Below are positions 44,356 through 51,933 of a stretch of 64,000 nt of DNA, one piece after another (the first letter of the stretch is position 1; every line of letters begins with the position of its first letter). Source of the stretch: Phocaeicola vulgatus ATCC 8482 (GTDB lineage: Bacteria > Bacteroidota > Bacteroidia > Bacteroidales > Bacteroidaceae); the NCBI RefSeq assembly GCF_000012825.1, contig NC_009614.1, positions 2,604,001 through 2,668,000 of the forward strand, written 5' to 3'. The translations under genes were made by a program, and so were the position numbers. The notes under the pieces were generated by a model. That model was not told the DNA's origin, made no database searches, and saw only the letters and a program-made list of their open reading frames with translations.

Positions 44356-46782
44356 TTAGAAGTGATAACGTATATCCACTCCCAGTTGTAAAGGCCTGCT
44401 TTTTTGTTCGAATCCTCTATGCATGGTTTCAAAATAGAAGGTTGTATAATCCTTGTTGGTTAAATTACGTCCCCATACATCTATCTGTAAAGCTTTTGTC
44501 TGCAAAGAAATGCGCCCGTTCAGTGTTCCGTAAAAACTTTGTGAGACATTGTTTTTTTCAGTCCAATAAATTTTTCCTGCTCCGGTATAGCTCATGCCTA
44601 AAGTCAGGCTTTGCATCCAATTGCTTTTATCGAAAAAGAAACTATAATTTGCGCCTGCATTCATGGTATGGCGGGGAACAAATGGTACATAATTGCCGCT
44701 ATAATCAATTTGCTCTTCTGATGATGTAGTACCTCCGTCATATTTTTTGAATGTGGAATGAGTATATCCATAACTTACATTCATATTCAGGTTTTTGTTG
44801 ATGGATGCCAGAAAGCTGGCCTCTACTCCATAACTTTCGCTACTACCGGCATTGACCATCATTCGTCCCAAGCCACTATTGACAAATTTGGCGATTTGTT
44901 GGTCGTGGGTATCCATGTAGAATGCGGCAAGGTCGGTCTTCAGTTTGCCGTTGAACAAACTGAGATGTGATCCCACTTCGTAATTCCAGCTGTACTCGGG
45001 CTTGTAGACAGTTGTTTCTTGTACGTTCAATTCTTTTCCGTAGTTGGGCATGTGTTGCTTGATCATTCCTTCTATCATACCTGCCATAGATTCTGGTGCC
45101 TTGTCTAGTATGGCTTCAATCATTTTTTGTTGCATGTCACTTTGTATCAGTTCTGAAAACATCTGTACGTTATAACCTCCGGAACGATATCCTCTGGTTA
45201 TGCTTACATACATATTGTTTGCAGGGCTGAAATCGTATTTAAAAGCTAGCTTGGGAAGTAGCTGTACATAGTCGTTTTTTTCTTTTCCTTCCAATAGCGG
45301 TGCGGCATTCAAATTCCTGAATGGAATATTAAGGGGAGGCATTGCCATTTTAAGAAAGAAATCGAAATCAATATTACTATCCGAGAAATAATTCATAGAC
45401 ATTTTTTCATATTCCAAGCGCAAACCTGCTGTTACTGAAAGGCCTTTCACAAACAGGTCGTTGAATGTAGATTGGTGGTACAGTGCGGTGCTGAATACCG
45501 GTGTGTCAAAACTTCCACTTACGCGGATACGGTTGTTCAAAACGTCCAGACTCATTTCAGGGGTACGGCGGGGATCGTCTAAATGAATTTTCTTGAAAGT
45601 ATTGTTGATGTTTCCTTCGATCATATCGGTCACTCCGTCCTCCATGAAGTTTACCGGACCGGTGGTATGTAGCCATTGATAAAAACCACTAACCCCTGTA
45701 ACCCATTGCCAGCGCTTGTTGTTTTTGCTTTTAAAAGTAATTTCTTCACTGATGGTATTCAGACGCTGCTTCTGCTCAATGGTATAAATGCTGACAGGCA
45801 GGAAATCCTGGTCCATAAACATACGGTCGTTTAAATTCTGGAATCCTGTAACAGCGCTTAAGATAAACTTTTGCGCCTGGTATTCAATATTCAAACCGGT
45901 ATTGAACAGTCCACGGCGATAAGTACAATCCTGATCGTATGAAATCTTCCCTATGTAGTTTTTATATTTTTCATTCTCTTTGTCGTATCCGTCTATAGCT
46001 CCTGTATAGTAATAAGGGTATCCCCCTTCGTCATTATAATCATAGCCTATGGTGAAGTCTAGTTTTAAGTTTTCTGAAGGCAGCCAGATAGCATGTATTC
46101 GTCCGCCTCCCGCTTCCATATTATCTACTTTTTTCCCATTGAGCGAATTGCGGAAGAATCCGTCTGATCCCTCATAATAACCACCGGCGGAGAAAGCGAA
46201 ACAGTCACTCCAACGGTGGTAGTGGGTTAATGAAGCACTGCGGTAGTTACTTTTTGTTCCATAACTCAGTTTTACGTCTGTTCCCTGATAGGAGAATGGA
46301 GAGCGGGTATGTACCTTGATTAGTCCCCCCATGGTATTGCGTCCGTACAAGGTTCCTTGTGGACCGCGAAGAATATCAATACGTTCTATATCATAAAAAT
46401 TGAAATCAAATGCAGATTTGTCAATGTAAGGGATATTGTCCACATACAAACCTACCGCAGGAGTATTGATACGCGATCCGATTCCCCGGATGTAAATGGC
46501 TGAGGTGAGTCTTGAACCATAGTCGGGCATAAAGAAATTGGGTACCAGTGAACTCACGTTCTTTAAAGTGGTGATTTGGTTTGCTTGCATATCTTTTTGG
46601 GAGAGTAAAGATACGGCTGTAGGAAGTTCCCTTAATTTTCCGGTTTCTTTAGGTGAAGCGATAACTACCACCTCTTCTATATCAATGACTTTTGTAGTGT
46701 CCTTAGGCAGCGTGTTGATATCTTCAGCAAAAGTTGTTGCAGCCAGCAGGCAGGATGTAATGAATAAAATGTTTTTTCTCAT
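44356..46782 (-). CDS. TonB-dependent outer-membrane receptor
   Basis: 808 residues. Signal peptide 1-19 (FITSCLLAATTFA). The TonB box region (IEEVVVIASPKET) leads into the plug (about 45-155, with RGIGSRINTPAVGLYVDNI and ILRGPQGTLYGRNTMGG). The beta-barrel ends in the aromatic terminus DIRYHF. There is no carboxypeptidase or STN domain and no SusD partner, so it is a siderophore/cofactor/small-ligand type rather than a glycan importer. A LuxR-type regulator lies 170 bp upstream on the same strand, a plausible controller. Ligand unknown. Internal low-complexity run: SELIQSDMQQKMIEAILDKA in a barrel loop. Confidence 0.9.
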   Translation of the reverse strand: MRKNILFITSCLLAATTFAEDINTLPKDTTKVIDIEEVVVIASPKETGKLRELPTAVSLLSQKDMQANQITTLKNVSSLVPNFFMPDYGSRLTSAIYIRGIGSRINTPAVGLYVDNIPYIDKSAFDFNFYDIERIDILRGPQGTLYGRNTMGGLIKVHTRSPFSYQGTDVKLSYGTKSNYRSASLTHYHRWSDCFAFSAGGYYEGSDGFFRNSLNGKKVDNMEAGGGRIHAIWLPSENLKLDFTIGYDYNDEGGYPYYYTGAIDGYDKENEKYKNYIGKISYDQDCTYRRGLFNTGLNIEYQAQKFILSAVTGFQNLNDRMFMDQDFLPVSIYTIEQKQRLNTISEEITFKSKNNKRWQWVTGVSGFYQWLHTTGPVNFMEDGVTDMIEGNINNTFKKIHLDDPRRTPEMSLDVLNNRIRVSGSFDTPVFSTALYHQSTFNDLFVKGLSVTAGLRLEYEKMSMNYFSDSNIDFDFFLKMAMPPLNIPFRNLNAAPLLEGKEKNDYVQLLPKLAFKYDFSPANNMYVSITRGYRSGGYNVQMFSELIQSDMQQKMIEAILDKAPESMAGMIEGMIKQHMPNYGKELNVQETTVYKPEYSWNYEVGSHLSLFNGKLKTDLAAFYMDTHDQQIAKFVNSGLGRMMVNAGSSESYGVEASFLASINKNLNMNVSYGYTHSTFKKYDGGTTSSEEQIDYSGNYVPFVPRHTMNAGANYSFFFDKSNWMQSLTLGMSYTGAGKIYWTEKNNVSQSFYGTLNGRISLQTKALQIDVWGRNLTNKDYTTFYFETMHRGFEQKSRPLQLGVDIRYHF

Positions 46783-46901
46783 ATTTATTGTTTGGTTTTA
46801 TTTGATACATCACGGATAACCAGAGTTGCTACAAGTTTCTACCAGGCGGAAAATTTATATATTCCACTCTGTATAATCCATGATGGAGAATGATTCCGGC
46901 T

Positions 46902-46909
46902 GCAAAGTA
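46902..46909 (-). promoter_or_regulatory. Possible -7 box of the TonB receptor gene
   Basis: TTACTTTG on the minus strand, one mismatch to TAnnTTTG, about 120 nt upstream of the start. Weak. Confidence 0.25.
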
Positions 46910-46951
46910 ACGGTAAACCTGATATGTGTGCAATCCTAATAAATGAGGATT

Positions 46952-47545
46952 TTATATTCTGTCTGCTTCAATGTAGCCATTCATCACAGCATAAACGGTA
47001 AGACCGGAAACAGACTTGATGCCCAGTTTTTCAGTAATGTTCTTGCGGTGGGAGATAACGGTGGTCAGGCTGATATTAAGTTTGTCGGCTATCTCTTTGT
47101 TGATAAGTCCTTTGGTGATAAGTATCAATACTTCTATTTCCCGGACAGACAATTCATGTTCCGTTTTTTCTATGTGCATTGCTTTATCTGCTGCTTGTTT
47201 TCTTGCCTGATGTCCATATTGGCGCAATTGATGGATGTCTTTTATCAAAGAACCTTCATCTTGGTAGATATTCAGTTTGGGAACACCGGATAATTGAGGC
47301 TGGTTGTCACCTCCTGCTAATACAATTGTTTTTGGTTTACGAAGTAAAAAGAAGGAAGTATGTTCAAAATAGATTTGGGCAGAGATAAAATAATGGGCAT
47401 ACATGTCCGGTGTGTCATCCGTCAGCTCACCAAAGGAATGGAATACACGGATAGTAGCCATTGGAATGATATCTTCCAAAATGTTTTTTAACCCCAGGCA
47501 AGTGAGGGTATTTGGGTCTACTATGGCTATTTCGGGATGATGCAT
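46952..47545 (-). CDS. LuxR-type regulator with a degenerate receiver
   Basis: 197 residues. The N-terminal half (about 1-110) looks like a response-regulator receiver (HHPEIAIVDPNTLTCLGLKNIL). However, the strand that should end in the phospho-accepting Asp reads AHYFISAQIYFEH, with no Asp in place, and the usual acidic pair is incomplete. The C-terminal LuxR/GerE helix-turn-helix is intact: LSVREIEVLILITKGLINKEIADKLNISLTTVISHRKNITEKL. ATG 47545 is chosen because a -7 box lies 17-24 nt upstream and any longer start would lie above the promoter. It probably regulates the TonB receptor gene downstream. Confidence 0.8.
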   Translation of the reverse strand: MHHPEIAIVDPNTLTCLGLKNILEDIIPMATIRVFHSFGELTDDTPDMYAHYFISAQIYFEHTSFFLLRKPKTIVLAGGDNQPQLSGVPKLNIYQDEGSLIKDIHQLRQYGHQARKQAADKAMHIEKTEHELSVREIEVLILITKGLINKEIADKLNISLTTVISHRKNITEKLGIKSVSGLTVYAVMNGYIEADRI

Positions 47546-47561
47546 GATGTTTTCTTTGGTG

Positions 47562-47569
47562 CAAAGATA
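47562..47569 (-). promoter_or_regulatory. -7 box TATCTTTG of the LuxR-type gene
   Basis: An exact TAnnTTTG on the minus strand, predicting a leader of only about 10 nt before ATG 47545. It decides the start codon. Confidence 0.55.
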
Positions 47570-47643
47570 CATATCTTTTATAAAAAACAGATTCATAAAG
47601 ACAAAGAAATCTTCTTTTAGGCAACATCACCAATCATTTATTT

Positions 47644-47667
47644 GTAGGGGCGCATTTGAATGCGCCC
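47644..47667. repeat. GTAGGGGC-type palindromic repeat
   Basis: GTAGGGGC begins a near-perfect palindrome, GGGCGCATT (47648-47656), TG, AATGCGCCC (47659-47667). GC-rich against its surroundings. The same GTAGGGGC octamer occurs inside palindromes at 57045 and 59676. Confidence 0.6.
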
Positions 47668-47699
47668 GCATATGTGCTGTAAATCATTTTCGGATAGGT

Positions 47700-49343
47700 T
47701 CAATCTGTCATTACTCCTAAATAAGTGGCTGCTGCTTCAGCACATTTTTCTCCATCGATACCTGCTGAAACAATTCCTCCGGCGTAACCTGCTCCTTCTC
47801 CACAAGGAAATAACCCATTGACAGTGACATGTTGCAGTGTCTCATTATCTCGCAGGATCCGTACCGGAGCCGACGTGCGTGTTTCTACACCAATCATCAC
47901 TGCTTCATTGGTCAGGAAGCCATGGCTGCTCTTTCCGAATTGTTGGAAACCTTTGCTCAAACGGTCGGTAATGAATGCAGGCATCCAAAAATGCAGGGGA
48001 GAGGAAACTAATCCCGGACTATACGAACTGTCGGGTAAATCATAGCTTAGTTTTTTGCGGGTGAAGTCCACCATTCGTTGTGAAGGTGCGGTTTGGCGCA
48101 TATTGCCTTGCTGCCAGCAGGAGGCCTCCAATGCTTCTTGGAAATACATCATGGTTAATGGACAATGGTCGGTAGTCCATTGACCATGATTTTTATTAGT
48201 GGCTTTTAATTCTTCACTTTTCGTTTTTAATTCTTCTGTAAAAAGATTATTTTCCGCCAGATCTTCCGGCCTGATTTCTACCACCATGCCGGAGTTGCTC
48301 CATTTGGAGCCGCGGTTGCTGGGACTCATGCCGTTTACTACAATCTGATGCGGACCGCTTGCGGCAGGAACAACAAATCCTCCCGGACACATACAAAAAC
48401 TATAGACACCACGTCCTTCTACTTGTGTCACAAAGCTATATTCAGCGGCAGGCAGATACTTTCCACGTCCGTTTTTATTATGATATTGTATTTGGTCAAT
48501 CAGCATGGACGGGTGTTCCAAACGTACTCCTACTGCAATTCCTTTGGTTTCCATCTCTATACCATTGTCATACAACCACCGATACACATCCCGTGCGGAA
48601 TGTCCGGTAGCCAGAATAACAGGTCCTTTGAAAGTCTTTCCGGTATTTGTTTCTATACCTGTGATTTTGTTTTTTTCTATAATAAGGGAATCCATTCGTG
48701 TTTCGAAATGCACTTCACCACCACATTCTATGATGGTATTCCGCATATTTTCAATCACACGCGGCAACTTGTCTGTACCGATGTGGGGATGGGCATCTGC
48801 CAGGATGGAGGTACTGGCGCCATGTTGGCAGAATACATTCAGAATTTTGTTCACATTCCCTCGCTTTTTGCTTCGGGTATAGAGTTTGCCGTCTGAGTAG
48901 GCTCCTGCTCCTCCTTCTCCGAAACTGTAGTTGCTTTCAGGGGCAACTTTGTGCTCACGGCTGATACGGGCGATATCTATTTTTCTATCGCGTACATTCT
49001 TACCTCGTTCCACTACGACAGGCCGGAGTCCTAACTCTATTAATCGCAAAGCAGCAAAAAGTCCGCCCGGTCCTGCTCCCACGACAATGACTTGTGGTTT
49101 CCCATCTACCTTATTATATATAGTACGGGTGAACTCCTCATCTTGTGGCATTTCATTAATATATAGGCGTATTTTCAAATTTACATAGATGGTGCGTTGA
49201 CGTGCGTCTATGCTCCTTTTTAAGATGCGAAGGGCATGGATGGTACGTATATCCAATCCCTTGTCATGTCCGATGAACTGTTTCAGTGACTGTTCGTTGG
49301 CTGCTTGTTCAGGCAAGACTCTTATTTGAAATTCCTGTATCAT
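47700..49343 (-). CDS. FAD-dependent oxidoreductase (COG2509-like)
   Basis: 547 residues. The N-terminal region (about 1-80) is an RNA-binding-like/ferredoxin-type fold, then the FAD dinucleotide motif VIVVGAGPGGLFAALRL, then SFGEGGAGAYSDGKLYTR, VILATGHSARDVY and the C-terminal FAD site GLFPCGEGAGYAGGIVSAG. Substrate not known for this widespread family. Between VVEIRPEDLAE and YFQEALEASCW lies a stretch of about 30 residues (LFTEELKTKSEELKATN, then NHGQWTTDHCPLT) coded by a palindromic repeat. Relatives should lack it, so the protein appears to carry an in-frame repeat insertion. It starts 5 nt after the DUF1847 gene. Confidence 0.88.
   Translation of the reverse strand: MIQEFQIRVLPEQAANEQSLKQFIGHDKGLDIRTIHALRILKRSIDARQRTIYVNLKIRLYINEMPQDEEFTRTIYNKVDGKPQVIVVGAGPGGLFAALRLIELGLRPVVVERGKNVRDRKIDIARISREHKVAPESNYSFGEGGAGAYSDGKLYTRSKKRGNVNKILNVFCQHGASTSILADAHPHIGTDKLPRVIENMRNTIIECGGEVHFETRMDSLIIEKNKITGIETNTGKTFKGPVILATGHSARDVYRWLYDNGIEMETKGIAVGVRLEHPSMLIDQIQYHNKNGRGKYLPAAEYSFVTQVEGRGVYSFCMCPGGFVVPAASGPHQIVVNGMSPSNRGSKWSNSGMVVEIRPEDLAENNLFTEELKTKSEELKATNKNHGQWTTDHCPLTMMYFQEALEASCWQQGNMRQTAPSQRMVDFTRKKLSYDLPDSSYSPGLVSSPLHFWMPAFITDRLSKGFQQFGKSSHGFLTNEAVMIGVETRTSAPVRILRDNETLQHVTVNGLFPCGEGAGYAGGIVSAGIDGEKCAEAAATYLGVMTD
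48152..48246. repeat. Palindromic repeat inserted in a coding sequence
   Basis: TGGTTAATGGAC (48152-48163) and GTCCATTGACCA (48175-48186) form an 11-of-12-bp stem. The adjoining TTTTAATTCTTC (48206-48217) recurs almost exactly at 48226-48235 (TTTTAATTCTTC-like), giving a two-unit direct repeat. Together they span the extra peptide of the FAD oxidoreductase without breaking its frame. Confidence 0.55.
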
Positions 49344-49348
49344 GGTTC

Positions 49349-49999
49349 TTATTTGGATTGTTCGCCTTCCGGCATTAATTTTTTACGGTAATAAGAATTG
49401 GCGGTATATAGTGCGGCGGCAGGGTTGTGTCCTGTCACACGGTCTTTGGTCACTAAAGTTGTAGTATAGGCATTAGAGTACTTGTAGAATAAACTGTCAT
49501 GTCCCACACATAGTCCGATAACCACGTTCAACTCTGTATATGCTTGGTTGAGAAGGCGTGCTTGTAGGATAGGGTTACACATTGCCGCACCGATTTTTTC
49601 ACATTCTTTGGGGATTCCGATAGAGGATTTGGCTATTCCGGCTACTTTGCAGATTACTGAATATACCTCAAAGCCGTTAGCACGGAGGATGCGGGCAAAA
49701 ATACGGGCTTCATTCACCAGTCCGATACAATAGGCAATTCCTAGTTTTTTATATCCCATCTTGCGTGCGAAAGTCATGATTTCTTCCACACGGGTTAATC
49801 GGCAGTAACCTTCATATTCCACTTCGGCACTGGCTGCCATTATCTTGTTGTTGTCGTTATATTGTTTCAACGCCCATTCCAAATCTTCTTGTTCCAAATG
49901 GGTAGTCAGACAAAATTCAGGGTAAGTGCGCTCTTTGAACTTGCAGTTCTGTGTGCCGCAGTCTATGCAGGTCGGGGGGTATGATTGTTCTTTTGTCAT
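49349..49999 (-). CDS. DUF1847 metal-binding protein
   Basis: 216 residues, cytoplasmic. The N-terminal Cys set CIDCGTQNCKF and later CRLTRVEEIMTFARKMGYKKLGIAYCIGL match DUF1847, a predicted metal-binding family. Further conserved parts are GIPKECEKIGAAMCNPILQA and GLCVGHDSLFYKYSNA. Function unknown; several Cys could bind a metal or iron-sulfur cluster. It lies in a tight minus-strand run radA - DUF1847 - FAD oxidoreductase (gaps of 39 and 5 nt), suggesting a shared transcript. Confidence 0.85.
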   Translation of the reverse strand: MTKEQSYPPTCIDCGTQNCKFKERTYPEFCLTTHLEQEDLEWALKQYNDNNKIMAASAEVEYEGYCRLTRVEEIMTFARKMGYKKLGIAYCIGLVNEARIFARILRANGFEVYSVICKVAGIAKSSIGIPKECEKIGAAMCNPILQARLLNQAYTELNVVIGLCVGHDSLFYKYSNAYTTTLVTKDRVTGHNPAAALYTANSYYRKKLMPEGEQSK

Positions 50000-50038
50000 T
50001 TTATATCATTATTCAAATTAAGTTTTCTCTTATTTATC

Positions 50039-51406
50039 TCATCCAAACAAAGCTCGGAACGCTTCTTCTACCTTCCTTACCGGAATGATTTCTATCTTTA
50101 ATTTTGATGTATCCATTCCTTGCAAATTATGTTTCGGTATAAGAATTTGTTTGAAACCTAATTTCTCTGCTTCTCCGATGCGTTGCTCAATACGGTTTAC
50201 AGGTCGGATCTCACCACTCAGTCCTACTTCACCCGCCATGCAGGTGTCACGTTCTATTTCCGTATCCATATTGCTGGATAGAATGGCACTGATGACAGAC
50301 AGGTCGATGGCCGGATCATTCACTTTCAATCCACCTGCGATATTCAAAAAGACATCTTTTTGTGCCAGTTTGAATCCTACCCGTTTTTCAAGTACTGCCA
50401 GAAGCATGTTCATACGTCGTAAATCAAATCCGGTGGCAGAACGTTGCGGATTCCCATATACTGCCGAACTGACTAAAGCCTGTGTTTCAATCAAGAAAGG
50501 GCGGACTCCTTCTATGGCAGAGGCGATAGCAACCCCGCTCATCCCGTCATGGTCTTGGCTAAGCAACAGTTCGGACGGGTTGCTCACTTGGCGCAAACCG
50601 TTTTGGCGCATTTCATAAATGCCCAGTTCGGCGGTGCTTCCGAAACGGTTCTTGATGCTGCGGAGAATGCGGTACATATAATGTTGGTCACCTTCAAATT
50701 GCAATACGGTGTCTACAATATGTTCCAGTACCTTGGGGCCGGCAATGCTTCCTTCTTTATTGATATGGCCGATCAGAATGACCGGCGTATTTGTTTCTTT
50801 GGCAAATTTTAAAATAGAAGCGGAACATTCACGTACCTGTACCAAACTGCCGGGAGAAGAGTCTATCGTTTCGGTTGAGATGGTTTGAATAGAGTCGATG
50901 ATCACTAAATCGGGTCGTGTATTCTTGATATGGACGTAAATCTGCTCCAACGAAGTTTCACAGACTATCAGGCAGTCGGAAGAATTATGCGGGATACGGT
51001 CTGCACGCAGTTTTAATTGCCGGGCACTCTCTTCTCCCGATATATACAATACTTTTTTGTCAGGCAGATGAAGTACGGTTTGCAGCACCAAAGTGGATTT
51101 GCCTATCCCCGGTTCACCGCCCAGTAGAACGAGTGATCCCGGTACTAAACCGCCTCCCAATACCCGGTTCAGTTCTTCGTCGTGCATATCAATTCGAGGT
51201 TCGTCCCCTCCGGTAATGTCATTCAGTGTGACAGGCTTGCTTTTTACGGATTCCAGGCCGGATACCGGTCTTTTGTTTGCAGGTTCCTTGCGTATAATTT
51301 CTTCTACGTATGTGTTCCATGCACCGCAAGACGGACATTTCCCTACCCATTTGGGTGAATCCTGCCCACAGTTGGTGCATACATATACAGTCTTTTCCTT
51401 TGCCAT
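50039..51406 (-). CDS. radA: DNA repair protein RadA
   Basis: 455 residues. An N-terminal four-Cys zinc finger (CTNCGQDSPKWVGKCPSCG, about 10-28) is followed by a RecA-like ATPase with Walker A GGEPGIGKST (about 95-104), the RadA-specific KNRFGS motif (about 252), and a C-terminal Lon-protease-like domain without catalytic residues (FLNIAGGLKVNDPAIDL, GEVGLSGEIRPV). It promotes branch migration in recombinational repair. First gene of its minus-strand operon, with a consensus promoter 48-77 nt upstream. Confidence 0.97.
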   Translation of the reverse strand: MAKEKTVYVCTNCGQDSPKWVGKCPSCGAWNTYVEEIIRKEPANKRPVSGLESVKSKPVTLNDITGGDEPRIDMHDEELNRVLGGGLVPGSLVLLGGEPGIGKSTLVLQTVLHLPDKKVLYISGEESARQLKLRADRIPHNSSDCLIVCETSLEQIYVHIKNTRPDLVIIDSIQTISTETIDSSPGSLVQVRECSASILKFAKETNTPVILIGHINKEGSIAGPKVLEHIVDTVLQFEGDQHYMYRILRSIKNRFGSTAELGIYEMRQNGLRQVSNPSELLLSQDHDGMSGVAIASAIEGVRPFLIETQALVSSAVYGNPQRSATGFDLRRMNMLLAVLEKRVGFKLAQKDVFLNIAGGLKVNDPAIDLSVISAILSSNMDTEIERDTCMAGEVGLSGEIRPVNRIEQRIGEAEKLGFKQILIPKHNLQGMDTSKLKIEIIPVRKVEEAFRALFG

Positions 51407-51453
51407 ATTCTTACGGGATAATTAAAACAGCGCAACTTGAGGCTGAATTTGTA

Positions 51454-51483
51454 CAAAGGTAAGGAAATAGTTCTGCATATCAA
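51454..51483 (-). promoter_or_regulatory. radA promoter
   Basis: Minus strand: TTG (51481-51483), 19 nt, TACCTTTG (51454-51461). An exact -33/-7 arrangement; leader about 40 nt. Confidence 0.7.
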
Positions 51484-51591
51484 CATGGGCAGGATAAAAA
51501 AGTTTTGTCTTATTTCTGCTTTAATAAAAACCATTCTTATATTTTATCGCAAAAAAATGGGAAATTGTGATAGATTGTAGGAAATTGTTTT

Positions 51592-51599
51592 TATATTTG
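51592..51599 (+). promoter_or_regulatory. -7 box of the threonine operon
   Basis: TATATTTG, an exact TAnnTTTG, 40 nt before the leader peptide. No good -33 box. It predicts a long leader of about 325 nt before thrA. Confidence 0.55.
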
Positions 51600-51638
51600 C
51601 ATCGTTCAAATAAAAAACAGAAGAAGAACAATAATAAA

Positions 51639-51734
51639 ATGACGATATACTATCTCCATACAACCACCACATTAGGGATGGGGCACATGACAACTACAAT
51701 GTCCACATCCACAACAATGACCCCTCGGGGTTAA
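51639..51734 (+). CDS. thrL: Threonine operon leader peptide
   Basis: 31 codons starting MTIYYLHTTTT and ending STSTTMTPRG. Twelve are Thr, with one Ile and four Met besides the start. It lies about 200 nt before thrA and has no other likely role than an attenuation peptide: when charged tRNA-Thr runs short the ribosome stalls on the Thr codons and changes the folding of the downstream leader. Met is also a product of the aspartate family, so Met starvation could feed in as well (inference). Too short for ordinary gene finders. Confidence 0.85.
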   Translation: MTIYYLHTTTTLGMGHMTTTMSTSTTMTPRG

Positions 51735-51807
51735 GGATAGTATATGTGTTTCTACGTGATACACGCTTACGGACGTAAGCAAAACAAGCTTTTAATTTTA
51801 TTTTTTT
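51645..51807 (+). promoter_or_regulatory. Threonine attenuator region
   Basis: ATATACTATC (51645-51654), at the start of the leader peptide, is exactly complementary to GATAGTATAT (51736-51745), just after its stop codon. Further on GCTTACG (51765-51771) pairs with CGTAAGC (51774-51780). A T-rich stretch (51791-51807) follows about 10 nt later. TACGT (51753-51757) can instead pair with ACGTA in the second arm. This is a set of mutually exclusive stems suited to attenuation. The gap before the T-tract is longer than in a textbook terminator. Confidence 0.55.
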
Positions 51808-51933
51808 AGTGTAAACAGATACAGTTTCTTTTCGTTGTCATGCTGGGTGAAACGAAAGTAGATTCTTTACCGGACTTGAAATGGCTCGGAGGACAGAATG
51901 GCAAAAGAAGCTGGAATAAAAATAGATAATTGC

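Noticed and set aside
51840..51929. Second small open frame (29 codons) before thrA
   Set aside because: It overlaps the thrA start region in another frame and has no Thr, Met or Ile enrichment. It cannot be excluded as a translational spacer but nothing supports it.
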